From: Polaribacter atrinae
Lineage (GTDB): Bacteria > Bacteroidota > Bacteroidia > Flavobacteriales > Flavobacteriaceae
DNA: 64,000 nt
Reading direction: 5' to 3'
Assembly: GCF_038023995.1 (NCBI RefSeq)
Contig: NZ_CP150660.1
Span: 1,858,501 to 1,922,500, forward strand
Under the pieces are notes generated by a model. It had not been told where the DNA came from. It worked only from the letters and a program-made list of their open reading frames with translations, and did no database searches. Position 1 is the first letter of the stretch; each line of letters opens with the position of its first letter. A program made the translations under genes and the position numbers. Shown in pieces: positions 18,951 to 28,386 of this stretch.

Positions 18951-19796
18951 TTACCAGCCACCAGAAGCACCACCACCTCCAAAGCTACCTCCTCCGAAAC
19001 CTCCACCAAAGCCGCCTCCGCCGCCAAAGCTTCCGCCTCCAGATGAGCTCCCAAATCCTCCGCCAAAACTTCCACTTCCTCTACCTGCGTTACTTAAAAT
19101 AATGGTTTCTAAAATAGCACCAGCAACAGATCCACTTCTAAAACCTCTACCACCACTTCCGTTATTTTTATTTCCTCTAGAAATTAAAATGAAAATAATA
19201 ATTACTATAATGATAAAAATGATAACTCCAGGATCAAACCCTTCTGCTTCTTTTTGTCTTGTACCTTGAAACTCTCCGTTTAAAGTTTTAAAAATATAAT
19301 CAGATCCTTTGTCTAAACCGCTATAATAATCTCCTCTTTTAAACTCTGGTATAATAACTCTCTCAATAATTCTTTTAGCCTGAAAATCGGTTAAAAGGTG
19401 CTCTGTACCTTTACTTGCCTGAATTGCTATTTTTCTATCATTTAATGCCAATAACACTAAAACACCATTGTCTTTTTCGGCATCACCTATTCCCCATTTT
19501 TCTCCCCAATTAGCCGCTAAATAATTTATATTCTCACCTTCGGTTGATGCAATGATTGCCACTACAATTTGGGTAGAAGTTGTATCTGAATAGCGAACTA
19601 ATTTACTTTCTAAACTATTTTTTTGACTTGGAGTTAATAAACTCGTATAATCATAAACACTAGTCTGAAATTTTGGAATTTCTGGTATTTTAAAACCTTG
19701 AGAAAAAAGACCTAATGTGCATAAAAATGCAAGTAAAGTAAGTGTCTTTTTACCGAGAACTAAAAACTGAAAACTGAAAACTTTTTTTAAATTCAT
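18951..19796 (-). CDS. TPM domain protein, membrane-anchored, Gly-rich tail
   Basis: 281 residues. A signal segment (TLTLLAFLCTLGLFSQG) is followed by a TPM domain (YDYTSLLTPSQKNSLESKL, TQIVVAIIASTEGE, AANWGEKWGIGDAEKDNGVL, FKRGDYYSGLDKG), one membrane helix (VIIFIIIVIIIFILIS) and a C-terminal tail of about 60 residues almost entirely Gly, Ser and Phe. TPM proteins of this YgcG-like form are often linked with LemA in the envelope; precise activity is unsettled. The start codon overlaps the upstream TPM gene by 4 nt. Confidence 0.9.
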   Translation of the reverse strand: MNLKKVFSFQFLVLGKKTLTLLAFLCTLGLFSQGFKIPEIPKFQTSVYDYTSLLTPSQKNSLESKLVRYSDTTSTQIVVAIIASTEGENINYLAANWGEKWGIGDAEKDNGVLVLLALNDRKIAIQASKGTEHLLTDFQAKRIIERVIIPEFKRGDYYSGLDKGSDYIFKTLNGEFQGTRQKEAEGFDPGVIIFIIIVIIIFILISRGNKNNGSGGRGFRSGSVAGAILETIILSNAGRGSGSFGGGFGSSSGGGSFGGGGGFGGGFGGGSFGGGGASGGW

Positions 19797-20230
19797 CCTT
19801 TAGAAATCTCATTAGAAAGTTCATCTTCATCATCAATTTGCCAAGGAAAATGTGCTTGTAGCTCTTTTCCTGCTTTTAAGATTCCGTCTACAATTCCTTG
19901 TTTAAAGTCACCTTGCTTAAAATGATTTTGCATTATGTTTTTAGTGGTATCCCAAAAGTCTTTTGGAACTACTTTATTAATACCCTTATCACCATAAATA
20001 ACAAATTTCTTGTCTTTTACAGCAACATAGATCAACACTGCATTATCATCTTTGGTGTTGTTCATTTTTAGCAGATGAAAAACTTCTAACGCTCGTTCAT
20101 TATGATTCTTCTCTGTGGTAGCCTCAATATGCACTCGTATTTCGCCAGAAGTTTCTTTCTCTGCAATTCTAATAGCAGAAATAATTTCTTGTTCTTCTTC
20201 TGGAGACAGAAACGCTTCTACTTTAGACAT
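19793..20230 (-). CDS. TPM domain protein, soluble form
   Basis: 145 residues without a signal peptide: FLSPEEEQEIISAIRIAEK, SGEIRVHIEA, DDNAVLIYVAVKDKKFVIYG, DFWDTTKNIMQNHFKQGDF and an acidic C-terminus. This is a second, shorter TPM-domain protein. It lies 1 nt after lemA and overlaps the larger TPM gene by 4 nt, so the three form one translationally coupled operon. Function is unknown; a role in an envelope complex with LemA is inferred from conserved order. Confidence 0.9.
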   Translation of the reverse strand: MSKVEAFLSPEEEQEIISAIRIAEKETSGEIRVHIEATTEKNHNERALEVFHLLKMNNTKDDNAVLIYVAVKDKKFVIYGDKGINKVVPKDFWDTTKNIMQNHFKQGDFKQGIVDGILKAGKELQAHFPWQIDDEDELSNEISKG

Positions 20231-20231
20231 A

Positions 20232-20843
20232 TTACTGTTTTTTATTATTAAAATTAAAGTCTACATCTGGTGCATTTTCAGATCCAGCGTTTGCTTTATA
20301 ACGGTCCATTTCATCAAAATTGAACATTCCTGCCAAAACAGAGTTCGGAAACACTTTAATGTGTTTGTTATAATTGTTTACACCTTCATTAAAACGATCT
20401 CTTGCAACATTAATTCTATTTTCAGTTCCTTCTAATTGACTTTGCAGTTCTAAAAAGTTTGCATTTGCTTTTAAATCAGGATAACGCTCTACAGACACTA
20501 ATAATTTAGAAAGTGCTCCACTCATTCCCGCTTGTGCTTGTTGAAATTGCGCCATTTTTTCTGGTGTTAAATCTCCTGCATTTATATTTACAGAAGTTGC
20601 TTTAGCTCTTGCATTAATTACATCTGTTAAGGTTTCTTTTTCAAAATCTGCAGCTCCTTGTACCGTTTTTACCAAATTACCAATTAAATCATTTCTACGT
20701 TGGTAAGAGCTCTCTACATTAGACCAAGTTGTTTTTGCATCTTCTTGTAAAACAACAGCTTCGTTATTAAAGTTTTTACCCCAATTATAAAGTCCGAAAA
20801 CAATAACTAAGATTACTATTACTGGAATTAACCATTTTTTCAT
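20232..20843 (-). CDS. lemA: LemA family protein
   Basis: 203 residues: an N-terminal signal anchor (KKWLIPVIVILVIVFGLYNW) and a helical LemA domain with NNEAVVLQEDAKTTWSNVES, YQRRNDLIGNLVKTVQGAA, LLVSVERYPDLKANANF and ENRINVARDRFNEGVNNYN. LemA proteins face the periplasm and have no known enzymatic activity. First gene of the lemA-TPM-TPM operon, with its own -7 box upstream. Confidence 0.95.
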   Translation of the reverse strand: MKKWLIPVIVILVIVFGLYNWGKNFNNEAVVLQEDAKTTWSNVESSYQRRNDLIGNLVKTVQGAADFEKETLTDVINARAKATSVNINAGDLTPEKMAQFQQAQAGMSGALSKLLVSVERYPDLKANANFLELQSQLEGTENRINVARDRFNEGVNNYNKHIKVFPNSVLAGMFNFDEMDRYKANAGSENAPDVDFNFNNKKQ

Positions 20844-20882
20844 AATTTCTAAATTTTAATTTTTGATTGATTTTTTGTACAA

Positions 20883-20916
20883 CAAAACTACCTAATATTC
20901 TTGAGACTGTGAACAA
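20883..20916 (-). promoter_or_regulatory. Candidate lemA operon promoter
   Basis: On the minus strand TAGTTTTG (20890 to 20883) matches TAnnTTTG exactly. TTG at 20916-20914 gives a 23-nt spacer, at the long end of the range. The leader to the lemA start at 20843 would be about 33 nt. Confidence 0.55.
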
Positions 20917-20962
20917 TATTAAGGACTATCCTACTAAGTTAGACATGCAAACAAACGAAATG

Positions 20963-21292
20963 TTACAATTGATTTTTAATTTTGATCAATTCTGCTTTCA
21001 CACCTTCTAATCTAGTAATAATTTCGTGGTTATGCACTATTCCTTCTGGGTCTTTCTTAAGTTTTTGTTTAGCCCCCTCTAATGTAAATCCTCGTTCTTT
21101 TACAAGATTAAATATTAACTTAAAGTTTTTTATATCGTCTTGTGTAAACAAGCGATTTCCTTTCGCATTTTTTTTGGGTTTAATGATATCAAATTCTTTT
21201 TCCCAAAAACGAACTAGTGAAGTATTTACGTCAAACGCTTTGGCAACTTCACCTATTTTATAATATCTTTTTTCTGGTAAGTCTACATGCAT
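20963..21292 (-). CDS. MerR-family transcriptional regulator
   Basis: 109 residues from the ATG at 21292 (MHVDLPEKRYYKIGEVAKAF), chosen because relatives begin at MHxDLPEKxYY; ATGs at 21358 and 21349 would add 22 or 19 residues with no match to the domain. The winged-helix DNA-binding region is YKIGEVAKAFDVNTSLVRFW, EKEFDIIKPKK and NRLFTQDDIKNFKLI. No effector domain follows, so it is a minimal MerR-type protein, conserved in Flavobacteriaceae next to an M23 peptidase. Targets unknown. Confidence 0.88.
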   Translation of the reverse strand: MHVDLPEKRYYKIGEVAKAFDVNTSLVRFWEKEFDIIKPKKNAKGNRLFTQDDIKNFKLIFNLVKERGFTLEGAKQKLKKDPEGIVHNHEIITRLEGVKAELIKIKNQL

Positions 21293-21385
21293 TTTTTTTT
21301 GTGTAATTTTTAACTGTGTATACGTGTAATTGTTAAGTTGTGCATTCATTTTAAACATTTAAACGATTCTAAAATTACACAATTT

Positions 21386-22354
21386 TTAATCGTAAGACTG
21401 CCCTTCTTCTTCTGCAGCTTCTTGCATTGCTGCAAATTCTTCTGGCGTTAAATCTCCATAGTAAAAATTAATAGGATTTAAAGCAACGTCATTTTTATGA
21501 ACTTCATAATGTAAATGCGAAGACACAGAACGACCAGTATTACCTACATAGCCAATTAAATCTCCACGTTTTACTTTATCTCCTCTTCTAGCTTTGATTT
21601 TACTCATGTGGGCATAAATAGTCTTATAACCATACCCATGATCTATATAAACGACATTACCAAAAGTAGCACTTCTTTCTGCTCTAATTACCTCTCCATT
21701 ACCTGATGCAAAAATAGGAGTACCTATTGGTGCTGTAAAATCCATTCCTTTATGGAATTTTCTAATTTTTAATATTGGATGATATCTCCATTTATAACCA
21801 GATGCCATTCTTGTTAAATCTGCTAATTTAACTGGTAAAATTGCTGGTATGGAAGCCAACATTTTTTCCTTTTCTTTTGCTAAAGAAACAATTTCATCTA
21901 AAGATTTAGACTGTACTACCAATTGTTTAGAAAGTACATCTATGTCTTTGGTTACTTTTGTAATCATTGTAGAGTTATCAAACCCATCTAAATATTTATA
22001 TCTATTTACCCCTCCAAAACCAGCTTTTCTTTGCTCATCTGATATAGGGTTTGCTTCAAAATAGGTTCTATAAATATTATTATCTCTTTCTTGTAATTGT
22101 GCTAAAACAGAAGAGCTTTCTTGCAATCTTTTAGAAAGCAACTCGTAATGCAATTTTAAATTTTCTAGTTCTCTTTTTTGAGCGCGCTCTCTTGGCGACA
22201 TTATAAACTGGCTGAATACTATAAAACCAATAAATGCAGATAAAAACAAAGCTAAAATACCAAAAACTGTTTTCTTATAGTAATCGCCCTTTTTTACAGC
22301 AATTTTCCTATAAGAAAGTGTGTCTGCATCGTAATAATATTTTACTTTTGCCAT
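21386..22354 (-). CDS. M23 family metallopeptidase (LytM type)
   Basis: 322 residues: cytoplasmic N-terminus, one membrane helix (FGILALFLSAFIGFIVFSQF), a coiled coil (ENLKLHYELLSKRLQ onward) and a C-terminal LytM domain with zinc ligands in HKGMDF (His, Asp) and HLHYE (HxH), plus GNVVYIDHGYGYKTIYAHM and GYVGNTGRS. It should cleave peptidoglycan cross-links in the periplasm. The ligands are intact, unlike EnvC/NlpD activators. It is divergent from alaS, and the alaS promoter overlaps its 5' end. Confidence 0.93.
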   Translation of the reverse strand: MAKVKYYYDADTLSYRKIAVKKGDYYKKTVFGILALFLSAFIGFIVFSQFIMSPRERAQKRELENLKLHYELLSKRLQESSSVLAQLQERDNNIYRTYFEANPISDEQRKAGFGGVNRYKYLDGFDNSTMITKVTKDIDVLSKQLVVQSKSLDEIVSLAKEKEKMLASIPAILPVKLADLTRMASGYKWRYHPILKIRKFHKGMDFTAPIGTPIFASGNGEVIRAERSATFGNVVYIDHGYGYKTIYAHMSKIKARRGDKVKRGDLIGYVGNTGRSVSSHLHYEVHKNDVALNPINFYYGDLTPEEFAAMQEAAEEEGQSYD

Positions 22355-22376
22355 AATACTAAATAGACTATTTTTG
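22347..22376 (+). promoter_or_regulatory. Candidate alaS promoter
   Basis: TTTG (22347-22350), an 18-nt spacer and TATTTTTG (22369-22376) form a good Bacteroidota promoter on the plus strand. It would give an alaS leader of about 120 nt, which contains a small hairpin (AATTGC at 22432-22437 and GCAATT at 22447-22452 around a T-run). Confidence 0.6.
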
Positions 22377-22502
22377 TACTTTTATATTGAGTTTTATTTT
22401 TAATAACTCACAAATTTACAAAATGTTTTACAATTGCTTTTTTTTTGCAATTATTTTAAAAATAAATTAACATAATCCAACTTGTTGGAAACTTCTTTTT
22501 TT

Positions 22503-25121
22503 ATGAAATCTCAAGATATTCGCGCTACTTTTTTAAACTTTTTCCAAGAAAAAGCACACTTAATTGTTCCTTCTGCACCAATGGTAACTAAGGACGATCC
22601 AACTTTAATGTTTGTAAATGCTGGAATGGCTCCATTTAAAGAATATTTTCTAGGAAATGGAACTCCAAAAAGTAATAGAATTACAGATTCTCAAAAATGT
22701 TTGCGTGTTTCTGGTAAACACAACGATTTAGAAGAGGTTGGTTATGACACCTATCATCATACTTTATTCGAAATGCTAGGTAACTGGTCTTTTGGAGATT
22801 ATTTTAGAGAAGAAGCAATTGCTTGGGCTTGGGAGTTATTAACCGAAGTGTACAAAATAGATAAAGACATCTTATATGTTACCGTTTTTGAAGGTTCTGA
22901 TGATGATGACAATCTAAAAATGGATACAGATGCTTACGATATCTGGAAAAAATTGATTCCTGAAGACAGAATTTTAAAAGGAAATAAGAAAGATAACTTT
23001 TGGGAAATGGGAGAACAAGGACCTTGCGGACCGTGTTCTGAAATTCATGTAGATATTAGATCTGCAGAAGAAAAAGCAAAAGTACCTGGTAGCTCTTTAA
23101 TTAATGAAGATCACCCACATGTGGTAGAAATTTGGAATTTAGTTTTTATGCAATTCAACAGAAAAGCAAACGGAACTTTAGAAGAATTACCAAACAAACA
23201 TATTGATACCGGAATGGGATTTGAACGTTTGTGTATGGTTTTACAAAACGTACAATCTAATTACGACACGGATGTTTTTAAACCTATTATTCGTGAAATA
23301 AGCACAATTACAAATACAAAATATGGCACTAACGAGCAACAAGACATTGCAACTCGTGTAATTTCTGATCATGTTAGAGCCGTTGCTTTTTCTATTGCAG
23401 ATGGGCAATTACCTAGTAATACAGGTGCTGGTTACGTAATTAGAAGAATTTTAAGACGTGCTGTGCGTTATGGATTTACCTTCTTAGACAAAAAAGAGCC
23501 GTTTATCTATAGATTGGTAGCTGTTTTAAGTGAAAAAATGGGAGAAGCTTTCCCTGAATTAAAATCACAAAAACAACTTATAGAAAATGTTATTAAGGAA
23601 GAAGAAACTTCTTTTTTAAGAACTTTAGACCAAGGTTTAGTTTTATTAGATGGCATTATAGCATCTTCTAATACTAAAGAAATTTCTGGTGAAAAAGTTT
23701 TTGAATTATATGATACTTTTGGCTTCCCTGTAGATTTAACTGCTTTAATTCTTTCTGAAAAAGGATATACTTTAGACGAAAAAGGATTTAAAGAACATTT
23801 ACAAAAACAAAAAAATAGATCTAGAGCAGCAAGTGAAACTTCTACAGAAGATTGGACTGTTTTATTAGATGATGCTATTGAAGAATTTATTGGGTATGAT
23901 TCTTTACAAGCAAACGTAAAACTAACAAGATACAGAAAAGTTACGTCTAAAAAAGACGGAGAAATGTTTCAACTTGTTTTTAATTTAACTCCTTTTTATC
24001 CTGAAGGAGGAGGACAAGTTGGTGATAAAGGGTATTTAAAAGATACACATGGAGATGTTGTATATATTTTAGATACCAAAAAAGAAAATAATGTAATAAT
24101 TCATCTTACAAAAAACTTACCAAAGCACTTAAACGAAAGCTTTAAAGCGGTTGTAGATGAAAAACAACGTCATAGAACAGAATGTAACCATACTGCAACA
24201 CACTTGTTACACCAAGCTTTAAGAGAAATTTTAGGTGTTCATGTGGAACAAAAAGGTTCTGCTGTACATTCTAAATATTTACGTTTCGATTTTTCTCATT
24301 TTTCAAAATTAACTGTTGAACAATTACGTGATGTAGAAAATTTTGTAAACTCAAGAATTTCTGGTAAACTTCCGTTAATAGAAAAAAGAAACATACCAAT
24401 GCAAGAAGCAATTGACGATGGTGCAATGGCTTTATTTGGTGAAAAATATGGAGATACTGTTAGAGCAATAAAATTTGGTGAATCTATAGAATTGTGTGGT
24501 GGAACGCATGTAAAGAACACCAGTGATATTTGGCATTTTAAAATTAAATCTGAAGGTGCTGTAGCTTCAGGAATTAGAAGAATAGAAGCGATTACAAATG
24601 ATGCTGTTAAAGACTTTTATTTTGAAAATAATAGAGATTTATTCGAAATAAAAGACTTACTAAACAACACCAAAGAACCTGTAAAAGCTGTACAAAAACT
24701 ACAAGAAGAAAATGCAGCTTTACAAAAACAAATTGAGCAATTATTAAAAGATAAAGCTCAGAATTTATCTGGTGAGTTAAAAAATCAAATACAAGAAATT
24801 AATGGCGTTCAGTTTTTAGCTACTAAAGTAGATTTAGACCAAACCGGAATTAAAAATCTAGCTTTTTCTTTAGGTAAAGAACATAAAAACGCCTTCTTAT
24901 TTTTTGCTTCTTCTGCATCAAAAGACAAAGCAATGTTAACGTGTTATATTTCTAAAGAATTAGCAAACGAACGTGGTTACGATGCAGGAAAAGTAGTTAG
25001 AGAATTAGGTAAACTAATACACGGTGGTGGTGGTGGACAAAATTTCTTTGCAACTGCTGGAGGAAAAAACCCAGGAGGAATACCTAAAGCTTTAGAGAAA
25101 GCAAAAGAGTATTTAGTGTAA
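22503..25121 (+). CDS. alaS: Alanine--tRNA ligase
   Basis: 872 residues from ATG 22503 ([19 protein letters not shown]), the family start; an in-frame TTG at 22482 adds seven unrelated residues. It charges tRNA-Ala. The catalytic domain has [18 protein letters not shown], the editing domain has [13 protein letters not shown] and CGGTH (zinc/editing residues), and the C-terminal domain ends [19 protein letters not shown]. Single gene between a promoter at 22347-22376 and a terminator at 25160-25199. Confidence 0.98.
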   Translation: MKSQDIRATFLNFFQEKAHLIVPSAPMVTKDDPTLMFVNAGMAPFKEYFLGNGTPKSNRITDSQKCLRVSGKHNDLEEVGYDTYHHTLFEMLGNWSFGDYFREEAIAWAWELLTEVYKIDKDILYVTVFEGSDDDDNLKMDTDAYDIWKKLIPEDRILKGNKKDNFWEMGEQGPCGPCSEIHVDIRSAEEKAKVPGSSLINEDHPHVVEIWNLVFMQFNRKANGTLEELPNKHIDTGMGFERLCMVLQNVQSNYDTDVFKPIIREISTITNTKYGTNEQQDIATRVISDHVRAVAFSIADGQLPSNTGAGYVIRRILRRAVRYGFTFLDKKEPFIYRLVAVLSEKMGEAFPELKSQKQLIENVIKEEETSFLRTLDQGLVLLDGIIASSNTKEISGEKVFELYDTFGFPVDLTALILSEKGYTLDEKGFKEHLQKQKNRSRAASETSTEDWTVLLDDAIEEFIGYDSLQANVKLTRYRKVTSKKDGEMFQLVFNLTPFYPEGGGQVGDKGYLKDTHGDVVYILDTKKENNVIIHLTKNLPKHLNESFKAVVDEKQRHRTECNHTATHLLHQALREILGVHVEQKGSAVHSKYLRFDFSHFSKLTVEQLRDVENFVNSRISGKLPLIEKRNIPMQEAIDDGAMALFGEKYGDTVRAIKFGESIELCGGTHVKNTSDIWHFKIKSEGAVASGIRRIEAITNDAVKDFYFENNRDLFEIKDLLNNTKEPVKAVQKLQEENAALQKQIEQLLKDKAQNLSGELKNQIQEINGVQFLATKVDLDQTGIKNLAFSLGKEHKNAFLFFASSASKDKAMLTCYISKELANERGYDAGKVVRELGKLIHGGGGGQNFFATAGGKNPGGIPKALEKAKEYLV

Positions 25122-25159
25122 GTTTTAAACCACATTATTTCAACTAAAAACACTGACTA

Positions 25160-25199
25160 AAAAAGGTTCAAAAAAAAATATTTTTCTTTGAACCTTTTT
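25160..25199 (+). terminator. Intrinsic terminator of alaS
   Basis: Arms AAAAAGGTTCAAA (25160-25172) and TTTGAACCTTTTT (25187-25199) with a 14-nt A/T loop, followed by ATTTTATATTT. It lies about 38 nt after the alaS stop. Confidence 0.85.
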
Positions 25200-25215
25200 A
25201 TTTTATATTTATCAA

Positions 25216-26166
25216 ATGCAATTCCAGACTAAAATTCCGCTAAAAAAGCAAACAAGAAACTTTATAGATTATAATTCTAAAATACTATTATTAGGTTCTT
25301 GCTTTTCGGAAAACATTGGAAATAAATTATCTTATTATAAGTTTCAAACATATCAAAATCCATTCGGAATTCTTTTTCACCCCAAAGCAATTGAAAATAG
25401 CATTACAAATGCTATTAATGAAAAAGTATATACCGAAGAAGATTTAATTTTTCAAAACGAACGTTGGCATTGTTTTAATGCACATTCTAGTTTAAGTGCT
25501 CCTGATAAAAATGAACTTTTAAACAATCTAAATTCTGCAATTTTATCAACAAATAAAAACTTAAAAGAAGCCTCTCATCTTATCATTACTTTAGGAACTT
25601 CTTGGGTGTATCGATTTATAGAAACAGATACTATAGTTGCCAATTGCCATAAGGTTCCACAAAAAAAATTCTTAAAAGAATTACTAACTGTAGATGAAAT
25701 TTCTGAAAGCTTAGAAGCCATTATTGTACTTTTAAAATCCATCAATAAAAACATACACATCCTTTTTACAGTTTCTCCTGTAAGACATCTAAAAGATGGA
25801 TTTATAGAAAACACACAAAGTAAAGCACATTTAATTACCGCAATTCATACGGTTATAAGCAGCAGAGAAAACACATATTATTTCCCGAGTTATGAAATTA
25901 TGATGGATGAATTAAGAGATTATCGTTTTTATGCAGAAGACATGATTCACCCTAATAAAACTGCAATTAATTATATTTGGGAACGTTTTAATGAAACTTG
26001 GTTTTCTGAAGGTTCAAAATTAACAATGCAAGAGATAGAAACGATACAAAAAGGCATTTTACACAGACCTTTTAATAAAAACTCAGCACAACATCAGCAA
26101 TTTTTACAAAATTTAGCACTAAAAAAGAAAACGATTCAATCTAAATTCCCTTTTATAAGTTTCTAA
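25216..26166 (+). CDS. GSCFA domain protein
   Basis: 316 residues. The family-naming block is ILLLGSCFSENIGNKL (the Ser/Cys region is thought to be the active-site loop of an SGNH-like fold), followed by NPFGILFHP, LIITLGTSWVY, FTVSPVRHLKDG and DMIHPN, the last carrying the DxxH-type acid/base pair expected of SGNH hydrolases. The substrate is unknown. No signal peptide, so it is cytosolic. The stop codon lies inside a 30-nt perfect palindrome. Confidence 0.88.
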   Translation: MQFQTKIPLKKQTRNFIDYNSKILLLGSCFSENIGNKLSYYKFQTYQNPFGILFHPKAIENSITNAINEKVYTEEDLIFQNERWHCFNAHSSLSAPDKNELLNNLNSAILSTNKNLKEASHLIITLGTSWVYRFIETDTIVANCHKVPQKKFLKELLTVDEISESLEAIIVLLKSINKNIHILFTVSPVRHLKDGFIENTQSKAHLITAIHTVISSRENTYYFPSYEIMMDELRDYRFYAEDMIHPNKTAINYIWERFNETWFSEGSKLTMQEIETIQKGILHRPFNKNSAQHQQFLQNLALKKKTIQSKFPFISF

Positions 26167-26192
26167 CAATACGGCATTTGCCGTATTGTTAG
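26163..26192. repeat. Perfect palindrome overlapping the GSCFA stop codon
   Basis: Two 14-nt perfect arms, CTAACAATACGGCA (26163-26176) and its complement (26179-26192), around TT. There is no T-run behind it. It could be a weak terminator or a processing/protective hairpin. The core TACGGC...GCCGTA recurs in the hairpin at 27965-28002. Confidence 0.75.
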
Positions 26193-26240
26193 CATTTAAT
26201 ATTTTAAAGAAATTCGCAATCTAACTTTAAAATATTTAAA

Positions 26241-27293
26241 ATGAAAACAAAAATTATAATTGGTGCTTTTTTATGCTTTATATTTCTAACTAAAACTAAA
26301 GCACAAGATTTAGGGGATTTTAATCCAACAAATGGAAAATACGGACTAAAGAAATTAAAGAAAAATTCAAAGAGAATTTATATTGCAAATTTTAATGTGA
26401 ATCTACAAGTTTATAAAGACGCACAAGAAACCAAAGCCGGAGACAAAAACTACAGAAAAGGAATCGTTAAAGGAAGAGCAAAAGCAGTTGCAGCAGTTGG
26501 CTTAAATGGACTAGATGAAAAAATGGTTCAGAAAAAAGTAAATCAACTTTATAATGAATATTTAGAAGAACTTCAAAAAAATGGATTTGAAATAATTACT
26601 GTTGATGAAGCTGGAAAAACCGAAGCCTACGAAGGTTGGCAAAAAGCAACAGGACCTTCTTTAATGGAATCTAAAATACCTGGAGTAATACAGGTAATTC
26701 CTGATAACTATAGTTTTTATTACAAAGACCAAAGTAAAGTATCTAAAAAATTTGGTATCAACGCTAATATTTCTTCAGCAATCTCAAAAGATTTAAATGA
26801 TGCTCTGGTAAGTGACGTACAACTTTATTTTTTATTTACAGAAGACGGTGCTAAAGATTGGATTAGTGGAAATGCTGCTAAAGTAAAAATTAAAGTAAAC
26901 TACAGACTTATTAATTATACAACAATTACAAATATAAAAGAACACAAAAGCTTGCTCTCTATCGGGCAAAAAACTTCCGACCAAGTAAATACAAGTTCTA
27001 TTTACACGCAAGGAAGAAATAAGATAGGAGGAAGTGCTATGAGTACTTACACAGGAAGTCTAAAAAAAGATGTAGAAATTAATGGTGTTATAGAAAAACA
27101 AAAAATTGTTGCCTATCAAAAACAAGATGAAGACAGAATTACTTCGTTCAAAAATTTTGCGCTTTCTGAAGATAGAATAAGTAAAAATGTTAACTTAATA
27201 GAAGTAGATAGTAATAAATTTACTGAAGGTTTTTATAATGCTGGAAAAAAATTTATTTTTTATCATTTAGGTGAATTATTAGAAAACTATTAA
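26241..27293 (+). CDS. Secreted hypothetical protein
   Basis: 350 residues with a clear signal peptide (IIIGAFLCFIFLTKTKAQ, cleavage after AQ). The mature part is mixed alpha/beta with RIYIANFNVNLQVYKDAQE, a charged GIVKGRAKAVAAVGLNGLDE, YNEYLEELQKNGFEIITVDE and KVKIKVNYRLINYTTITN. No known domain is recognised, and there is no lipobox or barrel signature. It stands alone after the GSCFA gene and before a broken lipoprotein gene. Confidence 0.7.
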   Translation: MKTKIIIGAFLCFIFLTKTKAQDLGDFNPTNGKYGLKKLKKNSKRIYIANFNVNLQVYKDAQETKAGDKNYRKGIVKGRAKAVAAVGLNGLDEKMVQKKVNQLYNEYLEELQKNGFEIITVDEAGKTEAYEGWQKATGPSLMESKIPGVIQVIPDNYSFYYKDQSKVSKKFGINANISSAISKDLNDALVSDVQLYFLFTEDGAKDWISGNAAKVKIKVNYRLINYTTITNIKEHKSLLSIGQKTSDQVNTSSIYTQGRNKIGGSAMSTYTGSLKKDVEINGVIEKQKIVAYQKQDEDRITSFKNFALSEDRISKNVNLIEVDSNKFTEGFYNAGKKFIFYHLGELLENY

Positions 27294-27495
27294 AGGATGA
27301 AAAAAATATACTACTGACTAATTCTCTTTTTAGGAAACTTTCATTTTCACTAAACCATTAACAAGTAAGGGTTTAGAGAACTAGTAGATAAGCTTGAGTT
27401 TAATAAATTCATTAAAAGCAATAAATACAACAAATGACGTATTGTAATCTACTCTAATACTTTCTAGTTTAACACAAGTAACAAACTTAAAAAAC

Positions 27496-27949
27496 ATGAA
27501 AAAATTTAAAAAACTTGGCTTACTATTATTTTTGTCATTGATCATTTCGTGTGGAGGAAGTAATGATGACATCCCAACCAGTGGAGAAGCTTTTTAACAG
27601 CAAAAGTTGATGGAGTAGATTTTGCTTCAATGGAAGTATCAGTTGCCGCTACCGTAACTTCCAATCTATTAATAGTCCAAGGCTCTAATGCTAAAGGAGA
27701 TTATCTTAATCTAACCATTACTCATTATAATGAAATTGGAACTTACAAGACAGGAAATAGTATATCTAATATAAATAAAACCATGTATAGTTTTTTTGGA
27801 CTTCTACTTTTAACATAGGAGATGGAACAATTGAAGTAAAAGAAGAAACAGCAACGCATATTAAAGGAACTTTTTCTTTTGTGGCGGAAAATGACAACTC
27901 CGGAAGTAAAACAATAACTGAAGGAAAATTTAGCGCACCATTACAATAA
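27496..27949 (+). pseudogene. Frameshifted small lipoprotein (DUF6252-like)
   Basis: ATG 27496 opens a lipoprotein (KKLGLLLFLSLIISCGG) that stops at 27595-27597 after SGEAF. The family sequence continues in another frame, TAKVDGVDFASMEV through TITHYNEIGTYKTGN, stops at 27816-27818, then resumes in the third frame as TSTFNIGDGTIEVKEE through EGKFSAPLQ and ends at 27949. Joined, these give about 150 residues that look like DUF6252-type Bacteroidota lipoproteins. Both breaks are at T-runs (27591-27595 and near 27790), so sequencing error is possible; otherwise the gene is dead. Confidence 0.75.
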
Positions 27950-27964
27950 CAAAAATGCTATGAA

Positions 27965-28002
27965 AAAGATAAAAATACGGCTATTGCCGTACTTTTATCT
28001 TT
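27965..28002 (+). terminator. Long hairpin after the broken lipoprotein
   Basis: 17-nt arms (27965-27981 and 27986-28002) pair except at one position, with loop TATT. The upper stem is TACGGC/GCCGTA. The right arm ends CTTTTATCTTT, giving some U-richness. It probably terminates the broken lipoprotein gene. Confidence 0.65.
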
Positions 28003-28090
28003 AAAAGAAATATCAAAATTTTAATGCTATAAAAATTAACTTCTTGTTCTTTACCAATAAATGCAAATAATTAAAACATAAAAAATATAG

Positions 28091-28381
28091 ATGTTCACAG
28101 CCTTTCATTTAAATCCTTTACTTATAGGTATAATTTTTATACTAATGAATATTTTAATTATATCTGTAATTTTTACATTTCAAAAAACAAAAGAGGTAGA
28201 AGAAGAAAAAATTTCACTAATTAACCTTGAATTAGCATCGGAAAAAAAAATTGCTAACCAATTAAAAGGTATCCCTAAAAAAGTAGAAAGGTTAAACTAC
28301 AGTACACAAAATAAGTTATTAAGAATTAAAGTTTCAGTTTTTAATCTTAACTTTACTTTTGATGAGCTCTTTAAAACATAA
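28091..28381 (+). CDS. Small membrane protein, hypothetical
   Basis: 96 residues: a hydrophobic N-terminal helix (LIGIIFILMNILIISVIFTF), then a charged, probably helical tail (TKEVEEEKISLINLELASEKK). No family is recognised. It ends 6 nt before the histidine kinase start, so it is likely co-transcribed with the two-component pair and could be a small partner of the sensor (inference). Confidence 0.55.
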   Translation: MFTAFHLNPLLIGIIFILMNILIISVIFTFQKTKEVEEEKISLINLELASEKKIANQLKGIPKKVERLNYSTQNKLLRIKVSVFNLNFTFDELFKT

Positions 28382-28386
28382 ATAGA

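Noticed and set aside
20115..20435. 106-codon plus-strand frame across the TPM/lemA junction
   Set aside because: Antisense to two conserved genes; composition follows their codon pattern.
27381..27572. Minus-strand frame opposite the broken lipoprotein start
   Set aside because: Covers AT-rich leader DNA and the antisense of the signal peptide; no support.
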